NCBI GenBank assembly: GCA_002914845.1
Contig: JXTC01000299.1
Span: 143,854-207,853 of the forward strand
DNA length: 64,000 nucleotides
Source of the DNA: Trema orientale
Lineage: Eukaryota; Streptophyta; Magnoliopsida; Rosales; Cannabaceae
Direction of reading: 5' to 3'
In this document: positions 24,071-36,397 of the stretch, one piece after another
How the letters are laid out: each line of letters starts with the position of its first letter
Numbering within the stretch: the first letter of the stretch is position 1
Made by a program: the position numbers and the translations under genes
The notes under the pieces: model-generated
What the model saw: the letters and a program-made list of their open reading frames with translations, nothing else
Database searches by the model: none
What the model was told of the DNA's origin: nothing

Positions 24071-25330
24071 GCATTAGAAAATAATACTACAGTACAAAAT
24101 ACAAAGACACGAAAAAAGTTCCTATCAGTCAAATAAATGAAAATAAAAATAGAACTAGCATTTTATGATGATAAATAAATAAAGGTTTCTTGAAACAAAA
24201 CCGAATTAAAAGTACAAGAATAAAATCTGATGACAAATGCATCTACATACTTTAAGAACCACAAATAATTACACCAATTAGAAAGCTTCAATTCAAGACC
24301 AAATTATAGCAATTTTTACTCAATCAATGAGCCCTGATCCTATGCTCTTTCATGTCCTGCAAATCAAAAAAGGGGCTTCAACCAAATGCTTGAATTTCCA
24401 AACAAATTAAATATAGAATATATAAATCATTAAATTTTAAAACAAATCAAATATATATTTGAAAGATTAAACAAAGCTAAAAACTTGATATTTCAAATTT
24501 ATCCAACAAAACGAGACTATATAATTGCAAAATAAGAGAGAAAACTCACCAATTAGAATTACCCAAAAATAAAGAAAATATATATAATTCTAAAAATTCA
24601 GACTTTCTGATTAGTTTTTTTCCACACTCTTTTTATCATAATAACCAAATAAACAAATCTTTCTTATAAAAAAAAATTTATTCGTATTTGTTCCCACATT
24701 TGAATTAAAAAGGAAAAAAAAAACTTCCCAAATTTCAATTGAATACTTCTATTAGATAATTATTCCAAATATGCATTCATCCATTTTCTAAGAACCAACA
24801 AATCTAAAACGTGAAAAAGAAAAAGGAGACCCATTAACCAATAATGCAAAAAATCCATAAAATCCATATCATGGAGGGAGTGAGACGAAGGTTGAGCGAG
24901 AGAGAAAGGGGAAATATCTACAACAATGAACAATGTCGTGTGGAAAAAAACAAACGTCATTAGAACCGAGCTTACAACAATGAACAGTGTCATTTGGAAG
25001 AAACAAGCATTATTGGAACTGAGCTTTGGCGAGAGAGATGCTTTCATCTTAGACCAAAAGAGATTGAAAGACAACTTGTGCGACTCTATAACTGAGTCCT
25101 CCTTGGCTTGCTCGCCATTGACAAATCACCACGCTCTTCATGAGCTCGTCGTTGAGGGCTCCTTCCAATTCGATCTCTTGAATCAGCCATCTACTTTGGA
25201 GCTCTTAATTTCAAATCCCATTACATTATAAAAAATGATACATTTCATTAAAAGATCGTATAACAATAATAAGAAGAGCTACTTTATATTTGATTTTTTT
25301 TCCCCCTAAAAGGACGTATTCCCTAATTTT
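24071..25330. other. Intergenic with a 51-bp tandem duplication; no gene supported
   Basis: At about 24920-25023 a unit beginning 'acaatgaacaatgtcgtgtg' is repeated once with changes ('acaatgaacagtgtcatttg'). Both copies sit in a 101-codon plus-strand open frame (24926-25231). I recognise no domain there and see no start context, splice or codon bias, so I do not call a gene. Confidence 0.4.
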
Positions 25331-25339
25331 TTAAAAATT

Positions 25340-26206
25340 ATGGATAGAGTATTTATAAGAAATAGCCCCCATTTTCATCTATTTTTTTTTTTTAATACAT
25401 GCCCATTTGTTTTAATTATTTTTCTAAATTAGATATTTCTCAGTAGATCACTTTTTTGTTTTTTCAATCTTATTAATATATCCGTATGTATCAATACAAC
25501 AATATATCCGTTTATCATTTTTTGTGTATCATTGTATTAATTTAATATTAGTATATCAATTATTATTATTTTTTTTTAAAAGTGGGGCTTAACTAATGAC
25601 CTCCACCTATTATAAATTAAAGAAAATACCTACTACTATCCAATCTCATCCCCACCCCATTAGGGATAGTAGGTTTTTACGCCTACTCTCGGTGTGAATA
25701 TCAATTATTATGTATTAGTATATCAATTTAATTCTAAGTATATCAAAACATATATATATATATATTTTCATAAAGTGATAAATGCACAAAAAGGGATGAT
25801 TTTTGATTAATTTGGCTATTTTGTAATAGTATTTGGAAAATGGCCATTTCTAAACTTGGACCCAAATTCGGCCATTTGGCTAAGAAGCTCATTAGGATAA
25901 GTGATACTATCGGTAGCTGTTATTGAACTAATATTTTGAGTTTGACTTGGGGAAGTGGAGATTAGAACTTATAACCCTCCATATTGGGAAAAAGTATGCT
26001 AATCATTAGACTATACCCAATGGCGGAGGGAGTGGAGAATAGAACTTATGGTCCTCCATATTGGGAGAAAGTATGCTAACCAGAAAGTATGCTAACCATT
26101 AAGCTATATCCAATGGCAGAGGGAGTGGAGATTAGAACTTATGACCTTCCTTATGGGGAGAAAGTATGCTAACCACTAGGCTATACCCAATGGCGGAGGG
26201 AAATGG
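25340..26206 (-). mobile_element. tRNA-headed dispersed repeat, copy 1, with triplicated head
   Basis: On the minus strand the repeat begins with a tRNA-like head: A-box TAGCCTAGTGG (26183-26173) and a decayed B-box GTTCTAATC (26138-26130). The head is present three times in tandem (about 26206-26125, 26124-26032, 26031-25955). The middle one carries a 16-bp internal duplication (26066-26097). The body then runs leftward and matches the body at 26740-27090. A second SINE (25567-25697) is inserted in it. The A/B boxes suggest a SINE-like Pol III origin, but a poly(A) end is not clear. Confidence 0.55.
25567..25697 (-). mobile_element. 5'-truncated tRNA-derived SINE nested in another repeat
   Basis: The reverse complement matches the 3' body of the SINE at 36195-36397 (the 'taatggggtgggg', 'gtggaggtcattagttaagc' and 'cccactttt' parts) but lacks the tRNA head. 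Flanks are the same 14 bp, ATATCAATTATTAT (25553-25566 and 25698-25711). It therefore inserted as a truncated copy by target-primed reverse transcription. Confidence 0.85.
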
Positions 26207-26739
26207 GGAGCCCCACTCAAATTTTTTCTTTAATTTTTCACAAGTAATTTTTTTTTTTTTTACTATTTGCCCCCATTAAAAATATAGTTTTATAATTTTT
26301 TCCCTACGAATTCACTTTTAGAATCACTTAAATATAATATATTCCTTTAACTTAATTTTCATTATAATCATTGAGAATAAATGAAATTTGAAGAGACTTT
26401 TTATTTTATACACGCATTCTAATTTTTTTTTCTTCTATTATAATGATTAAATAAAGACAAATTTTAAATTTTAAATGATTTTTTCAAGATACATTTTACT
26501 TTATTATCATTTAAAATATTTTTGTGAAGTTTTAGAATTCTTGTGTGTTATTTTTTACATTTAAAAAATTAGTTTACCACCCCACTACAAATTAGTTTTG
26601 GCTCTGCCACTGGCTATACCTGAGATACTAATATTTTGAGTTAGATTTTTAGTTTTTGTTGGAAATTTCAATAAAAATTTATTTGTTATGATGGATAGTT
26701 TTGTCAAAATTGGCATTTTCCTAGAAGCCCCAATACTGT

Positions 26740-27150
26740 TCCACTTGCTCCAAAGATATGAATTTGAATTTTTATAAGAAATGGTCGTTTTTTGTGTATC
26801 ACTGTAACAATTTCATATCAGTATACAAATTACTGTGCATTAGTATATCAATTTAATATTAAGTATATCAATATATATATATAAATTTTTTGTATACTGA
26901 TACAAATATAAAAAAATTGATATATTTCAATGGAATTTTTTTTTGGGGATAAATTTGGCCATTTTATAGCAATATTTAAAAAAATAGCTATTTTTTAGAC
27001 TTAAACCCAAAATTCTGCCATTTAGCTAAGAAGCTAATTAGGCTAAATGACACTATTAGCTATTTTCGAACTGATATTTTGAGTATGACTTTGAGGAGTA
27101 GAGATTCAAATTGATGACCCTCCATATTGAGACAAAGTGTAGTAACTAGA
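26740..27150 (-). mobile_element. tRNA-headed dispersed repeat, copy 2
   Basis: Diverged single-head relative of 25340-26206 in the same orientation. It shares 'ccatattgagacaaagtgta', 'gctaagaagctaattaggct' and 'gtatatcaatttaatattaa' in the same order. The head is more decayed than in copy 1, without clear boxes. Confidence 0.5.
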
Positions 27151-27405
27151 ACTCTTAAAAAGCTCGGATTGACCCATCAATACAGTAGCACGATACGGCA
27201 AGGCACGACTAAAGCACGGTAAGACACGTTAAATCGTGGACCGTACCAGGCATGACATGATCATATGGGCAGTGTGGGGCTAATTAATTAGACACGATGA
27301 GCTAAGTACGACATAATACATATATAAGTACGACACAACATGACCAACAAGCGTGACACGGTATGACATACTAGCATGATAAGCACAACATGTTAGCACA
27401 TTAAA
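27151..27405. repeat. Degenerate CACGA / GACAC-rich tract
   Basis: Repeated variants of 'gcacgatacgg', 'gtacgacacaacatgac' and 'cacggtatgacat' on a 250-bp stretch. Similar wording occurs in 21661-22060. No reading frame. Confidence 0.5.
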
Positions 27406-28166
27406 CATATATTACTATCATTTTGTTTTTCTTGTATACATGTTTTTTTTAATTTATTTTTTATATTTTCCATAGTATCTCAAGTGGAATTATTAGGTAA
27501 ATTATTAAAGATTTGGAGGATAATAAATTTAGGACAAGAAAAAAAGAGAAAAAAGTAATACAAAGAACATACTTACAATATAGGAAGAACATTTTGCAAG
27601 CTTAGAGTCAAACAACGATGAGGAGAATGAATAAGATTTTATTCTTTCTTATATTGTATGGGATTTAATTCCTAAACGTTTTTATCATTTTCGTTAGTGG
27701 TTTCTTTCTTGAGTAATGAGTACTCTTTTTCCTAGTTAGAATATTTTTCTTATTGAGTTTTGTCTAGTCAAATTTTAACAAGGCTAGCATGATTTCTTTT
27801 TTTTTTTTTAAGGTCTTTTCTAATTACTTTTACTTTCAGATTATAAGCTCCAAACTATTCTTCTCTTTTCTTCTATTTTCTTATTAATAATAATTATCTT
27901 TCAAAGATCATTAAGCAAGGGATTGTTGAGATAGATGAGTGCCAACCTAGTTGAGATGCTTCTACTCTCTATTGATATTTCTTCATGTTGACAAACTTTC
28001 ATTCAAAAGAAAGAAGAAGAATTTTCAAATAATTATGAATTTACAGCGTAATGCAAACCTAGTTAAGATAACATATTAAAAAATTTAGGATTTAAATTAG
28101 AAAAATACCACTTATAAAAATATTTAGCAAAATAATAATTTTTTATTACTTGATGAGATATTTGAA
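27406..28166. other. Intergenic, no gene seen
   Basis: AT-rich sequence with no ORF, repeat or inverted structure that I can define. Confidence 0.4.
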
Positions 28167-28176
28167 ATAACTAATT

Positions 28177-28727
28177 AGGAATGGCAACGAGTGAATCGGG
28201 GACAGTTTTTCAATTACCGTCCCCATCTCCGAAAGCCAATCGTAATACTATACTCGCTCCATTAATCATTCTTTTAGATACAGAGACGGTACGGGAAATA
28301 ACTAACGAATAATGAGGAAAACCATGGTTACCCATTACCCGTTGATAGACAAAATAAGAAAAAAAAATTAAGATAAAAATGCTATTTTTTTTTATAATTG
28401 ACAAAAATTAAACACAATAATATACAAAGTAATTTTCAAACTTTAAAATTCAAATATATATATATAAATACATATAACTATCCAAAATCATTATTTTACC
28501 AAATATATACGAATATAAGTAGTGTAAAATTAAATAAATATGTACGTATAATAATTTTTTTATGTACGGTGCAGATTATGCTAATATCATCCACACACCA
28601 TAATTGTATATTAATAGCGTGGTTATTCCCCACCCCGATTATTTTCCCCGCTTGAGCGATTTTTTCCCGCCCTGTTTGAATCGGATAACCACGGATGTTC
28701 ATAATTATGGACTATATTACCATCCCT
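28177..28727. mobile_element. hAT-like non-autonomous element
   Basis: Ends are AGGAATGGCAAC on the left and AGGGATGGTAAT on the right (other strand), resembling the common plant AGGGATGGCAA... termini. Flanks are near-identical 10-bp repeats, ATAACTAATT (28167-28176) and ATAACCAATT (28728-28737). hAT elements normally make 8-bp duplications, so the superfamily is tentative. The interior has opposed 'ggataaccacgga' and 'gttacccattacccg' blocks. Non-coding. Confidence 0.5.
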
Positions 28728-29330
28728 ATAACCAATTAAGTTACCTCATATAACTTGACCAGTTACCTCAAGTAATTAGATTTGTTATCTTAAGTAACCA
28801 AAATAGTTATCTTGAGTACCACTGAAAAATACCAATTTTGAAGAAAAATTAGTATGTTTATAAATATTTATTAAAATTGTTATTTTTCTAAAACACTTTT
28901 TAAAAGGTTTCTAAAACACTTTTTAAAAAGAGATATTGTTCTAAATTAATCCTATATTTTTCTAAAGATTTGGGTACGGTGTAGATTATGTATATATAAT
29001 AATTTTTAGGTACGGTGCAAATTATGCTATTATCGTCCCCATACCATATCCGCATATTAATAGTGCAGTTATTCCTAACCCTGATTATTTTTCCTGCTTG
29101 AGCGGTTTTTTTTTCTTCCCCGTTCGAATCGGATAACTACGGATGTCTGTAATCATGGGTTATATTGCATCCCTATAACTAATCAAGTTACCTCACATAA
29201 CTTGACCAGTTATCTCAAGTAATTAGATTGGTTATCTAAGTAACCAAAATGGTTATCTCAAGTACCACTGAAAAATACTGGTATGTTTATAAATATTTAT
29301 TAAAAGTGTTATTTTTCTAAAACACTTTGG
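28556..29330. repeat. Roughly 355-bp direct duplication of an element end plus flank
   Basis: 28556-28915 ('gtacggtgcagattatgc' through 'ctaaaacacttt') recurs at about 29013-29330 with scattered changes. The copy includes the right half of the hAT-like element and about 180 bp of the flank beyond its target duplication. The duplication therefore happened after insertion. Confidence 0.85.
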
Positions 29331-30963
29331 CCCATATGGGATTTTTCAATTTTTAGTACTTTGAGCCTATAATTTTGAAAGCCCCTTATCTACTACACGG
29401 GAAAATTAGAGGAAAAGGTAGAGCTAGGGTATTTATAAGAAATGGCCCTATTTCTCACATCAGTTTAAGAAATGACCGTTTTTCTGACTTATTTAATAAA
29501 TATCCATTTCTCTTAGTTCTTTTTTCGTAAAATTGTCGTTCAGTAGATTAATTGAGCAAGTGTGATAACTACTCATAATTTTGGTTTAGGCCGGGCTTGT
29601 TAGTTCCGGTACTACGTCTTCACGTACCTCAATTCAAAGGCCATGTTATGTATTTTGACCACACTACTCGTGGTAAGTCCTAGGTTAAATTCAAAGAATA
29701 TTACAAGTTCTTAAACTAAGGTCTCTCTCAAGTAGTGAACAACGCCCAAGAGAAAAGAACTAATTATATAAAGATTACTTCTAGCTAATAATAGTTCTCT
29801 AGATATAGTAACTACACTACGGCAGTATGCACAATTGACCCTGCATGCAAGAACATTTCATATATATGTTATATATACATATTTCTAAATATGGAAGTAT
29901 GAACTCACGTTTAGGGTTTTTATACAATAAAATTTTCTTTCAAAATGCTTGTAAGAAATTGTTTTTTTTTTTTTTTTGGTCAAGAGATTTGATTTATAAC
30001 TAGTAACTATTAAGAGTAGAGGACTTTTTGCGTATAACTTGTGAATTTTTTTATTGTGAAAGCGTAACTTTTCCCCTTTTTTTGGTAAACTTAATATAAT
30101 CCTTTGACAAAGTGTGTATATATATATATATATATATATATTATGCAGTATACCATCATGTATATATATATATATATTTACAGATATAGATGATCGTCTA
30201 GAAGATCTAGAAGAAGTCGACATGTCAAAAGCTGGCCAATGGTTTAAGATAAGGCATACAAGACACGAAACTATATTAAAATCATAAATTCTCTTCTTAA
30301 TTAGTTAATTACTACTTTACTTTTTTCATTAAATTATTTATTTGCATCTTTTCATCAACTAGGATGTCCAATACTCACTCGCACTATCATTGTCAACGCA
30401 AGGATTCGTGCAAAATGACCATGTGAAAAAGTGAAATTCTTTCATTTCAAAAAAAAAAAAGAAAAAAGAAAAAAAGAAAAGGTGAAATTCTTATTGTAAA
30501 AAGATGATCCCTCAGTGTTTAAAACGAGAATATTACTTAAAACAATTACTCTGAAGGAAAAAATTGTACAACAATTTTTTTTTTCAGTCATTTTGCAAAT
30601 TAAAGAAATCATGTCAAGCTGCTAATTTTTTTTGCATAAGTAATTGGTTTTCATTTTTAACTTTATTCACTAATTAGGGCGAAAGTTTTTTTTTTTTAAT
30701 TTTTTTATTATATCTGTTAGTGTTAATAGTTACAGTTAGTAGGGGAATGGGTTGAGGATGAGGTTTGAACTCCATATCGTTTGCTTTTGCTCCAAGAGAA
30801 GACTTGGCCACACGACTAGAAGGCTCATGGTAATTAGGACGAAAGTTGAATAGCTAAAGAAGTAGAGTATAGTAGGGTGACGACACACAGATAAGAAATA
30901 GCGAAAGTGTTTTATGCTACACAAATAGTGTCTACTTGTAATTTCGTGAATTAATAATGGATG
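29331..30963. other. Intergenic, no gene seen
   Basis: Contains a remnant of the 'tatttataagaaatggccc' repeat near 29440, an (AT)n microsatellite at 30117-30141, and several poly(A) runs. No gene-like frame. Confidence 0.4.
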
Positions 30964-31108
30964 GTTTTAAGAGTCCATTTGGGATAACTCTTCTTAAAGT
31001 AAAAATATTAAAAGATCTTCTTACAAAAGATAGTAGATTCATGCTTATTTAAAAAGAAATTTTGAATAAAGTAAGATTTTTTAAAAATCTATCCAAACAC
31101 TCTTAAAA
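30964..31108. mobile_element. Small MITE with TTTTAAGAGT ends
   Basis: A 145-bp segment whose left end TTTTAAGAGTCCATTTGGGAT is matched, inverted, by the right end (TTTTAAGAGTGTTTGGAT on the other strand). Interior non-coding. Superfamily not assigned. Confidence 0.6.
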
Positions 31109-31494
31109 GATCTTTGAAAGTTAAGTACCAAACATGTTAAAATAACCAGCTGTCCAATATGCATATACAACTTTATAAATTTGGATTACGTAAGTTTACC
31201 ACAGGTTGCTGAATTAACTAAAGTCTCATTTTAGTCATTAATTTTAAAATTAGATTCAAGTCCCGAAATTGAATAATAAGCTAAATTTAGTATTGTAGCA
31301 GGTCACACTAATAATACCATATAAACATGAGAAATTATTTTAGAAAAGCCCATTTTGACCAGTTCTCATGTATTCCTCGAATTTGATTATTATCCTATTA
31401 ACCCCTGTGCGTATTGATGAAATGTGGACCTTTTTTTTTTTTTTTGGCCTGTAAAAGAACAAATATGTCGATTATGAGAATACTCAAATACTAA

Positions 31495-31781
31495 TGCTCC
31501 GTCTGGAACCCGAATTTTGAAAGAAAAAAAATTGCGAGAAAAAATTTATGGAAAAAGAAAAATATTTTTCCTAGAAGTTTATAGAACTTTATTTTAATAC
31601 TTTTAGTTTTACTAATTAATGTGTTAACATTTTATATACTAAAAAATAACATCAAATCAAACTGATCTCGTTAATTTTGAAGAAAATTTTTATTATTTTT
31701 TGTTTCAATCCAAATAAGAGAAAATGAAATCTTTTAATTTTTTTTTCTTTCCTTCTAAAAATCCAAGTTCCAAATGGAGCA
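31495..31781. mobile_element. PIF/Harbinger (Tourist-like) MITE
   Basis: 287 bp with inverted ends TGCTCCGTCTGGAACC and TGCTCCATTTGGAACT, flanked on both sides by TAA (31492-31494 and 31782-31784). A TWA 3-bp duplication with GC-rich termini fits the PIF/Harbinger superfamily. Non-coding. Confidence 0.75.
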
Positions 31782-31784
31782 TAA

Positions 31785-33560
31785 AGCTGACCAAGTTATA
31801 TATGTCACTAAACAAACCTAAACCAAGTTACTAGAACTAGGTGTCATTCCGGTAGAGGGGAAAAAAAAAAAAACAAATCAAGATCTATTAAACTCCAAAC
31901 ATAAATCAAGCTTAATTAATTTTTTTTAATTTTGAAATATTTTAAGGATTACTTTAAAAATTTTAGTATTTCTTCTAACTATACTTTGAATATATATATA
32001 TTTATTTATTTATTTTTGGGTGCTAATCAGTTTTTTCAGCATTTTCTAGGCAATTAAAAGCACTTTTTTTTTTGGGAGAAAGTAGCTAATTAATTAAATA
32101 ACCTTAGATAAAGTACTAACTAATTAATTGCTAATATTGTTGTAAAATACTTCTCGCAGGGATATATACATCTCAGATATTGTTGGACGAAATGCCACGG
32201 CTTATAAATTATTATTGTGGATTGTTTTGTAAACTTTAACATATTTTGTTTATACCAACTAATCATATGGTATATAGCCAAAGACAAAGTGACTTAATTC
32301 TTATTTTAGATGGTCAACGTAATTACAAGTTATTTGTAATATATATGCTCAGTTATCAAGTTCGTGTTTAATATTATTTCTTGTTAAAGAAAAGAGAGGA
32401 GACCCGGAAGGGGTGTTTGGAATGTTCAACTTACTAGTTAGGTGACATGTGTCACCAAAGGTTCATAATTCTCCTACTAAAGCAAACTAGCTATATCAGC
32501 ATTTAACTAAATGTTATTTCTCCTACTAAAGAAAATTAGCTTATTCTACCTTATCATGACTGAATAACTTATAGTTTTTCTAGAAAATAATAACATATTT
32601 CCTATTATTTATATTCTAAATATTAGCTAGCTAGTAAAAAGTGAAAAAAAAAACTTTGTGAAAAATCCAATTTTCTTCCCTTATATGGGAACCCTAGTCT
32701 CCGAATTAATTCTTGAATCTAAGCCGTACCTAACAAAGAACGGGAAAAAAAAAGAACCTGGGGGAGACATTGAAATTGTAGAAACTCTAATAATGATTTC
32801 ACATAAGGCAGTAAAATTATTGATTTCACCATTAGTAAGATTTTTGATCTTGCTGGATCTTGGTTGAGTCTGATTTTTGAGATCATCTTATAATTTAGCC
32901 AATAAATCTCCGCAAATCCAGAAGACTCTGTTGACATCTTTCACTAACGCTCTATTATGCAAAGAAATCTTACTCCGAATCCCTAGGTTGTTTTCTGCCG
33001 CCTTTGTGTCACTATTATGAGTACATACGTATTTTAATCGATCACATACACATAATACCCGATGATCGTACGTATCATTGTGGTTTTCTCGTACACATAA
33101 TACATATATAAGATACGGACTATATAAATATGACAGATTGCTAAATGGGTAACAAGACAAAACTTATTGTTACATATATATAATGTCTCGTCGCATAGAA
33201 TATGGTTACATGTACATATATAGTTTTGTATAATTCCGTCAAAAAAGCATTATATATGGTGTTATGCATTATTGGAAAACCATACTTTGAACTCACTTCC
33301 TGTGTTTAAAGTTTTTAAGATAATAATTCCTAATTAAGACTAGCAGGTTAGGTGATGATATACCATTCCAGATTGTATTTCAGAGGTTAATTGTAATTGA
33401 GGACTTATACTCTTCTGCTCAATAATAGTCCTCTTTATTTTCAAAAAAAAAAAAAAAAAGAAGAAATACAAGCAGGTAGGGCGATGATATATACTTTAAG
33501 ATTCTTGCCCTTATCCTCTTGAATTGGTGCAAGCATGCATTTGTAATTTTTGTTTCCATG

Positions 33561-33591
<31 letters not shown>

Positions 33592-33716
33592 AAAAATCTA
33601 ATTCAAGAGATTTTAGTATACTCGGATAAATAATTAAATATACATATTTATAGCTTATAAAAAAATTCCAAAAGTTGCTGTCATGATACAAAATTTTTTC
33701 TTTCATCCTTAGGCTT
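31785..33716. other. Intergenic, no gene seen
   Basis: AT-rich, with poly(A/T) runs and a (TA)n microsatellite at 33559-33586. Open frames such as 32888-33160 have no recognisable domain. Confidence 0.4.
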
Positions 33717-33965
33717 TTTTTTTTTTTTTTTGAAGGAAGACTCCAATAAGAAAGAGCAAGAAAAAAAAAAGGCCCAGGGGAAGCCACAACCACCCTCAAA
33801 AGCAAACTAAGTAACAGTCCCATGAAGACGATTAGAAAAAAGCATGGAAGGAACCACAGAAACTAAAAAATGACCGAAACACAAGTTTGAAGCCGCCCAA
33901 GTAGCCGAGTTATGAGCTATATAATTGGTTTCCCTACAAACAAAAGATAACTCAAAGAAATTGGA

Positions 33966-34376
33966 TCAACTAAGAAGCAACTTTCCTTGGGGCACCAGAT
34001 CTTTGATCTCCCAATGGCAATCCACATCCTCCCCTTCAAAACTAGTTATGGTATTTTTACCGTCACTCTCAACAACCACGGACTTCCAATCATTGATAAT
34101 TGTATGGTTGATGGCCAAAAGGATCGCTCTTATTTTGGCAACCAATGGATTTATTTCACTACATCTCTTGGTGAATAAATTCAGCACTGATCCATTTGCC
34201 TCTCTAGCTACTGAAGTAACAGTAGAGTAATCATCCCGAATAGCTACATCCACATTAAACTTAATGCAAGGAGGTAGTGAAGGTTGCCAGTTATCCTTAC
34301 CAAGTTCGCGAAGGCCACGACCTGAACTCAAACCCTGAGAGCAAATGTTAAAGGCCAGTAGAAACCTTCTCACCAA
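33966..34376 (-). pseudogene. LINE RNase H-like domain remnant
   Basis: An open stretch of 136 codons with PSLPPCIKFNVDVAIRDDYS and a following EINPLVAKIRAILLAINH and VVVESDGKNTI, the layout of RVT_3 (plant RNase H-like) domains with D, E and D positions. It lies in the expected place after zf-RVT and before the poly(A) tail. Confidence 0.75.
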
Positions 34377-34544
34377 TTGATCCAGATTAGATTTTGGCTT
34401 ATTATGGATAATGGAATTTCATTCCAACCAGATCCCCTCAAAGCAAATGGAGACAAATAGCACAATATTATCATGATCCATCAGAGGTCCTAGTGAATGG
34501 TTGTCTGAAAATAACAAGTTTGCAATATCTGATATGGAACTAGC

Positions 34545-34799
34545 TTAGATTTGGTCCACTCTAATACCCCAGGTAGAAGAAAACCAAAATCGCTTGGACA
34601 GCTCACATATCCAAAAGAGATGGAAGATGGTTTCTTCATGTTGATCACAATTTGGGCATAAAGTAGTACCAATATCAAATATTGTAGCAAGTCTGGCCCG
34701 CACAGGTAGCGTGTTTACAAGGATTCTCCACCAAAGGAGTTTGTGTCTGGAGTGAATCTTTGCCTTCCAGATATTTTGCCAATAACCTAGAGATATCAT
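34545..34799 (-). pseudogene. LINE zf-RVT domain remnant
   Basis: About 84 codons with WKAKIHSRHKLLWWRILVN near the start, then CPNCDQHEETIFHLFWICEL. The spacing C-x2-C-x4-H-x4-H-x3-C is the zinc-binding pattern that follows the RT in plant L1-type LINEs. Stops separate it from the RT remnant upstream (higher coordinates). Not functional alone. Confidence 0.8.
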
Positions 34800-35774
34800 C
34801 TGATAGTGTGTAGATGGTTTAATTCTTTTAAGGCTTGGTAGGCTGACTTGACAGCAAAATCACCATGCTGCGATAAAACCCAGAACCACCCACTAGAGTT
34901 ATCACTATACGATTTTGAAGTCTTGAGAATTGCTTTCACTGAAGAAGGGTTGAATAAGGCCTTCAGTTTTAATAGGTCCTAGCTACCATCATTAGTCATT
35001 AAATCAGCCACGTTCAGACCTTGATAGCGTTGCATGTAGTCTCTTGGTTGTGGCTTATAACTTTCGAGAAATGGTACTCAAGGATCTCTCCAAATATCAA
35101 TGGAGTGACCATTTCTAATCTTTTTACAAGCTTCCTGTAGGATGATGTCTCTGGTAGCCAAAATTGATTTCTACGTCCAAGAGTCCGTTGGCTTAGCTTG
35201 AATAGATAAGAAGTCTTCTCCCTTTAGATATTTTACTTAGATCATAGAATACCAGATAGAGTTTGTTCTTTTAAGCACTTGCCAACCCCACTTAGCCAAG
35301 AAACATCTATTAATCTCATATGTATGACAAAAGCCTAAGCCACCCAGGTGTTTTAGGGAGCACAAAGCATCGTAGATATATTATATCACGTGTTATGTAT
35401 GAGATACTAAGTGGATGAAGGTATAGAGTAGCTAGGTAGCTAGATTGCTATATATATATACACCAAAATTTCAAATCGGTATTAGGTTGAAATTTCTATG
35501 CACTTTGTAACCAGNCCCCCATCAGTCAAAATCCAACATGGATTAGATTTTAGGTCCACTATGTATAGCCTCACCAACCAAACAAAGGAAAAAAGTCCAA
35601 CCTAAGAAGGATTTGCCTTTCGACTTTTCAGTCATACAATTTCATTAATATATATATATATGAACTTCTGGCTAGTAATTTTTGAAATATGATAATATGT
35701 GTTTATGCATACGTATATATATATAAACATATGAAAACTGGACCTAAATTATGTGTCTAATATTTTTCTGATTT

Positions 35775-35952
35775 TTTTTTTGATAATAAAAAAGGGAGAT
35801 GAGATTCCGGTGGTGGATCACTTCCCAGAGCCACCCACATTCGGTTTGGCTTCCAAGGGCGACGTAGGAGCTCGAACCCTTGACCTCACCCTCTCTAAGT
35901 GAGAGAAGGCCTTAAGGTAAAGCGCCTTGCCACTTCGACCACCCTTTGGGAG
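35775..35952 (-). mobile_element. tRNA-derived SINE, family A
   Basis: On the minus strand the element has an A-box-like TGGTCGAAGTGG and a B-box GGGTTCGAGCTCC, about 45 bp apart, then a short body and an A-rich tail. It is flanked by a 17-bp duplication with one mismatch, TAATATTTTTCTGATTT (35758-35774) and TAATATTTTTCAGATTT (35953-35969). Not a functional tRNA: the remainder does not form a cloverleaf I can support. Confidence 0.9.
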
Positions 35953-36194
35953 TAATATTTTTCAGATTTGTACTTTAAATTCGACAAACATCACATTTAT
36001 AAGGAATCCACTAACACATGTATTTATTCATTTATATTTTTCCTTTAAAAATCATAGCTAATTTAATCGGTGACGTGGAAATTATACAAGTGGACAAGGA
36101 TCACTACAGAAAATGGACAAATTAATATGATATGCTTAGGTGGATGAGCTTGTCTTTTAATTTCTATCCTGATGCAATATAGTACAATATTACC

Positions 36195-36397
36195 TGACGA
36201 AGTGGGTTAGCTCAAGTGGTAAGAGCACCCACTACCTAGGATCTCGGTCCTAGGTTCGAGTCACATCGGGGTAGGCGTGAAAGCCAATTATCCCTAATGG
36301 GGTGGGGTGGGGATTGGGTAGTATTAGGTATTTTCCTTTAATTTGTAATAAGTGGAGGTCATTAGTTAAGCCCCACTTTTTTTTTTAAAAAAAAAAA
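36195..36397 (+). mobile_element. tRNA-derived SINE, family B, full length
   Basis: The head has A-box TAGCTCAAGTGG and B-box GGTTCGAGTC with tRNA-like spacing, a body with 'ggggtggggtggggattgg' and 'aagtggaggtcattagttaa', and a T-then-A-rich tail. Exact 18-bp duplications, ATATAGTACAATATTACC, flank it (36177-36194 and 36398-36415). The perfect duplication suggests a fairly recent insertion. The truncated copy at 25567-25697 is the same family. Confidence 0.92.

Larger units (their letters stand above)
33717..35375 (-). mobile_element. 5'-truncated LINE (non-LTR retrotransposon)
   Basis: Reading leftward, decayed reverse-transcriptase C-terminal sequence (phrases like HLGGLGFCHTYEINRCF near 35350-35280) is followed by a zf-RVT domain (34799-34545) and an RNase H-like domain (34376-33966). 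It ends in a poly(A) tail, seen as T residues at 33717-33733 on the plus strand. The endonuclease and most of the RT are missing, as usual for truncated plant L1-type insertions. I could not identify target duplications with certainty. Confidence 0.85.

Noticed and set aside
33419..33823. 134-codon minus-strand frame
   Set aside because: Runs through the LINE poly(A) tail and a (TA)n microsatellite; composition-driven.
36195..36270. Possible functional tRNA gene (good A and B boxes)
   Set aside because: It continues into a SINE body with tail and 18-bp target duplications, and no complete cloverleaf is supported.
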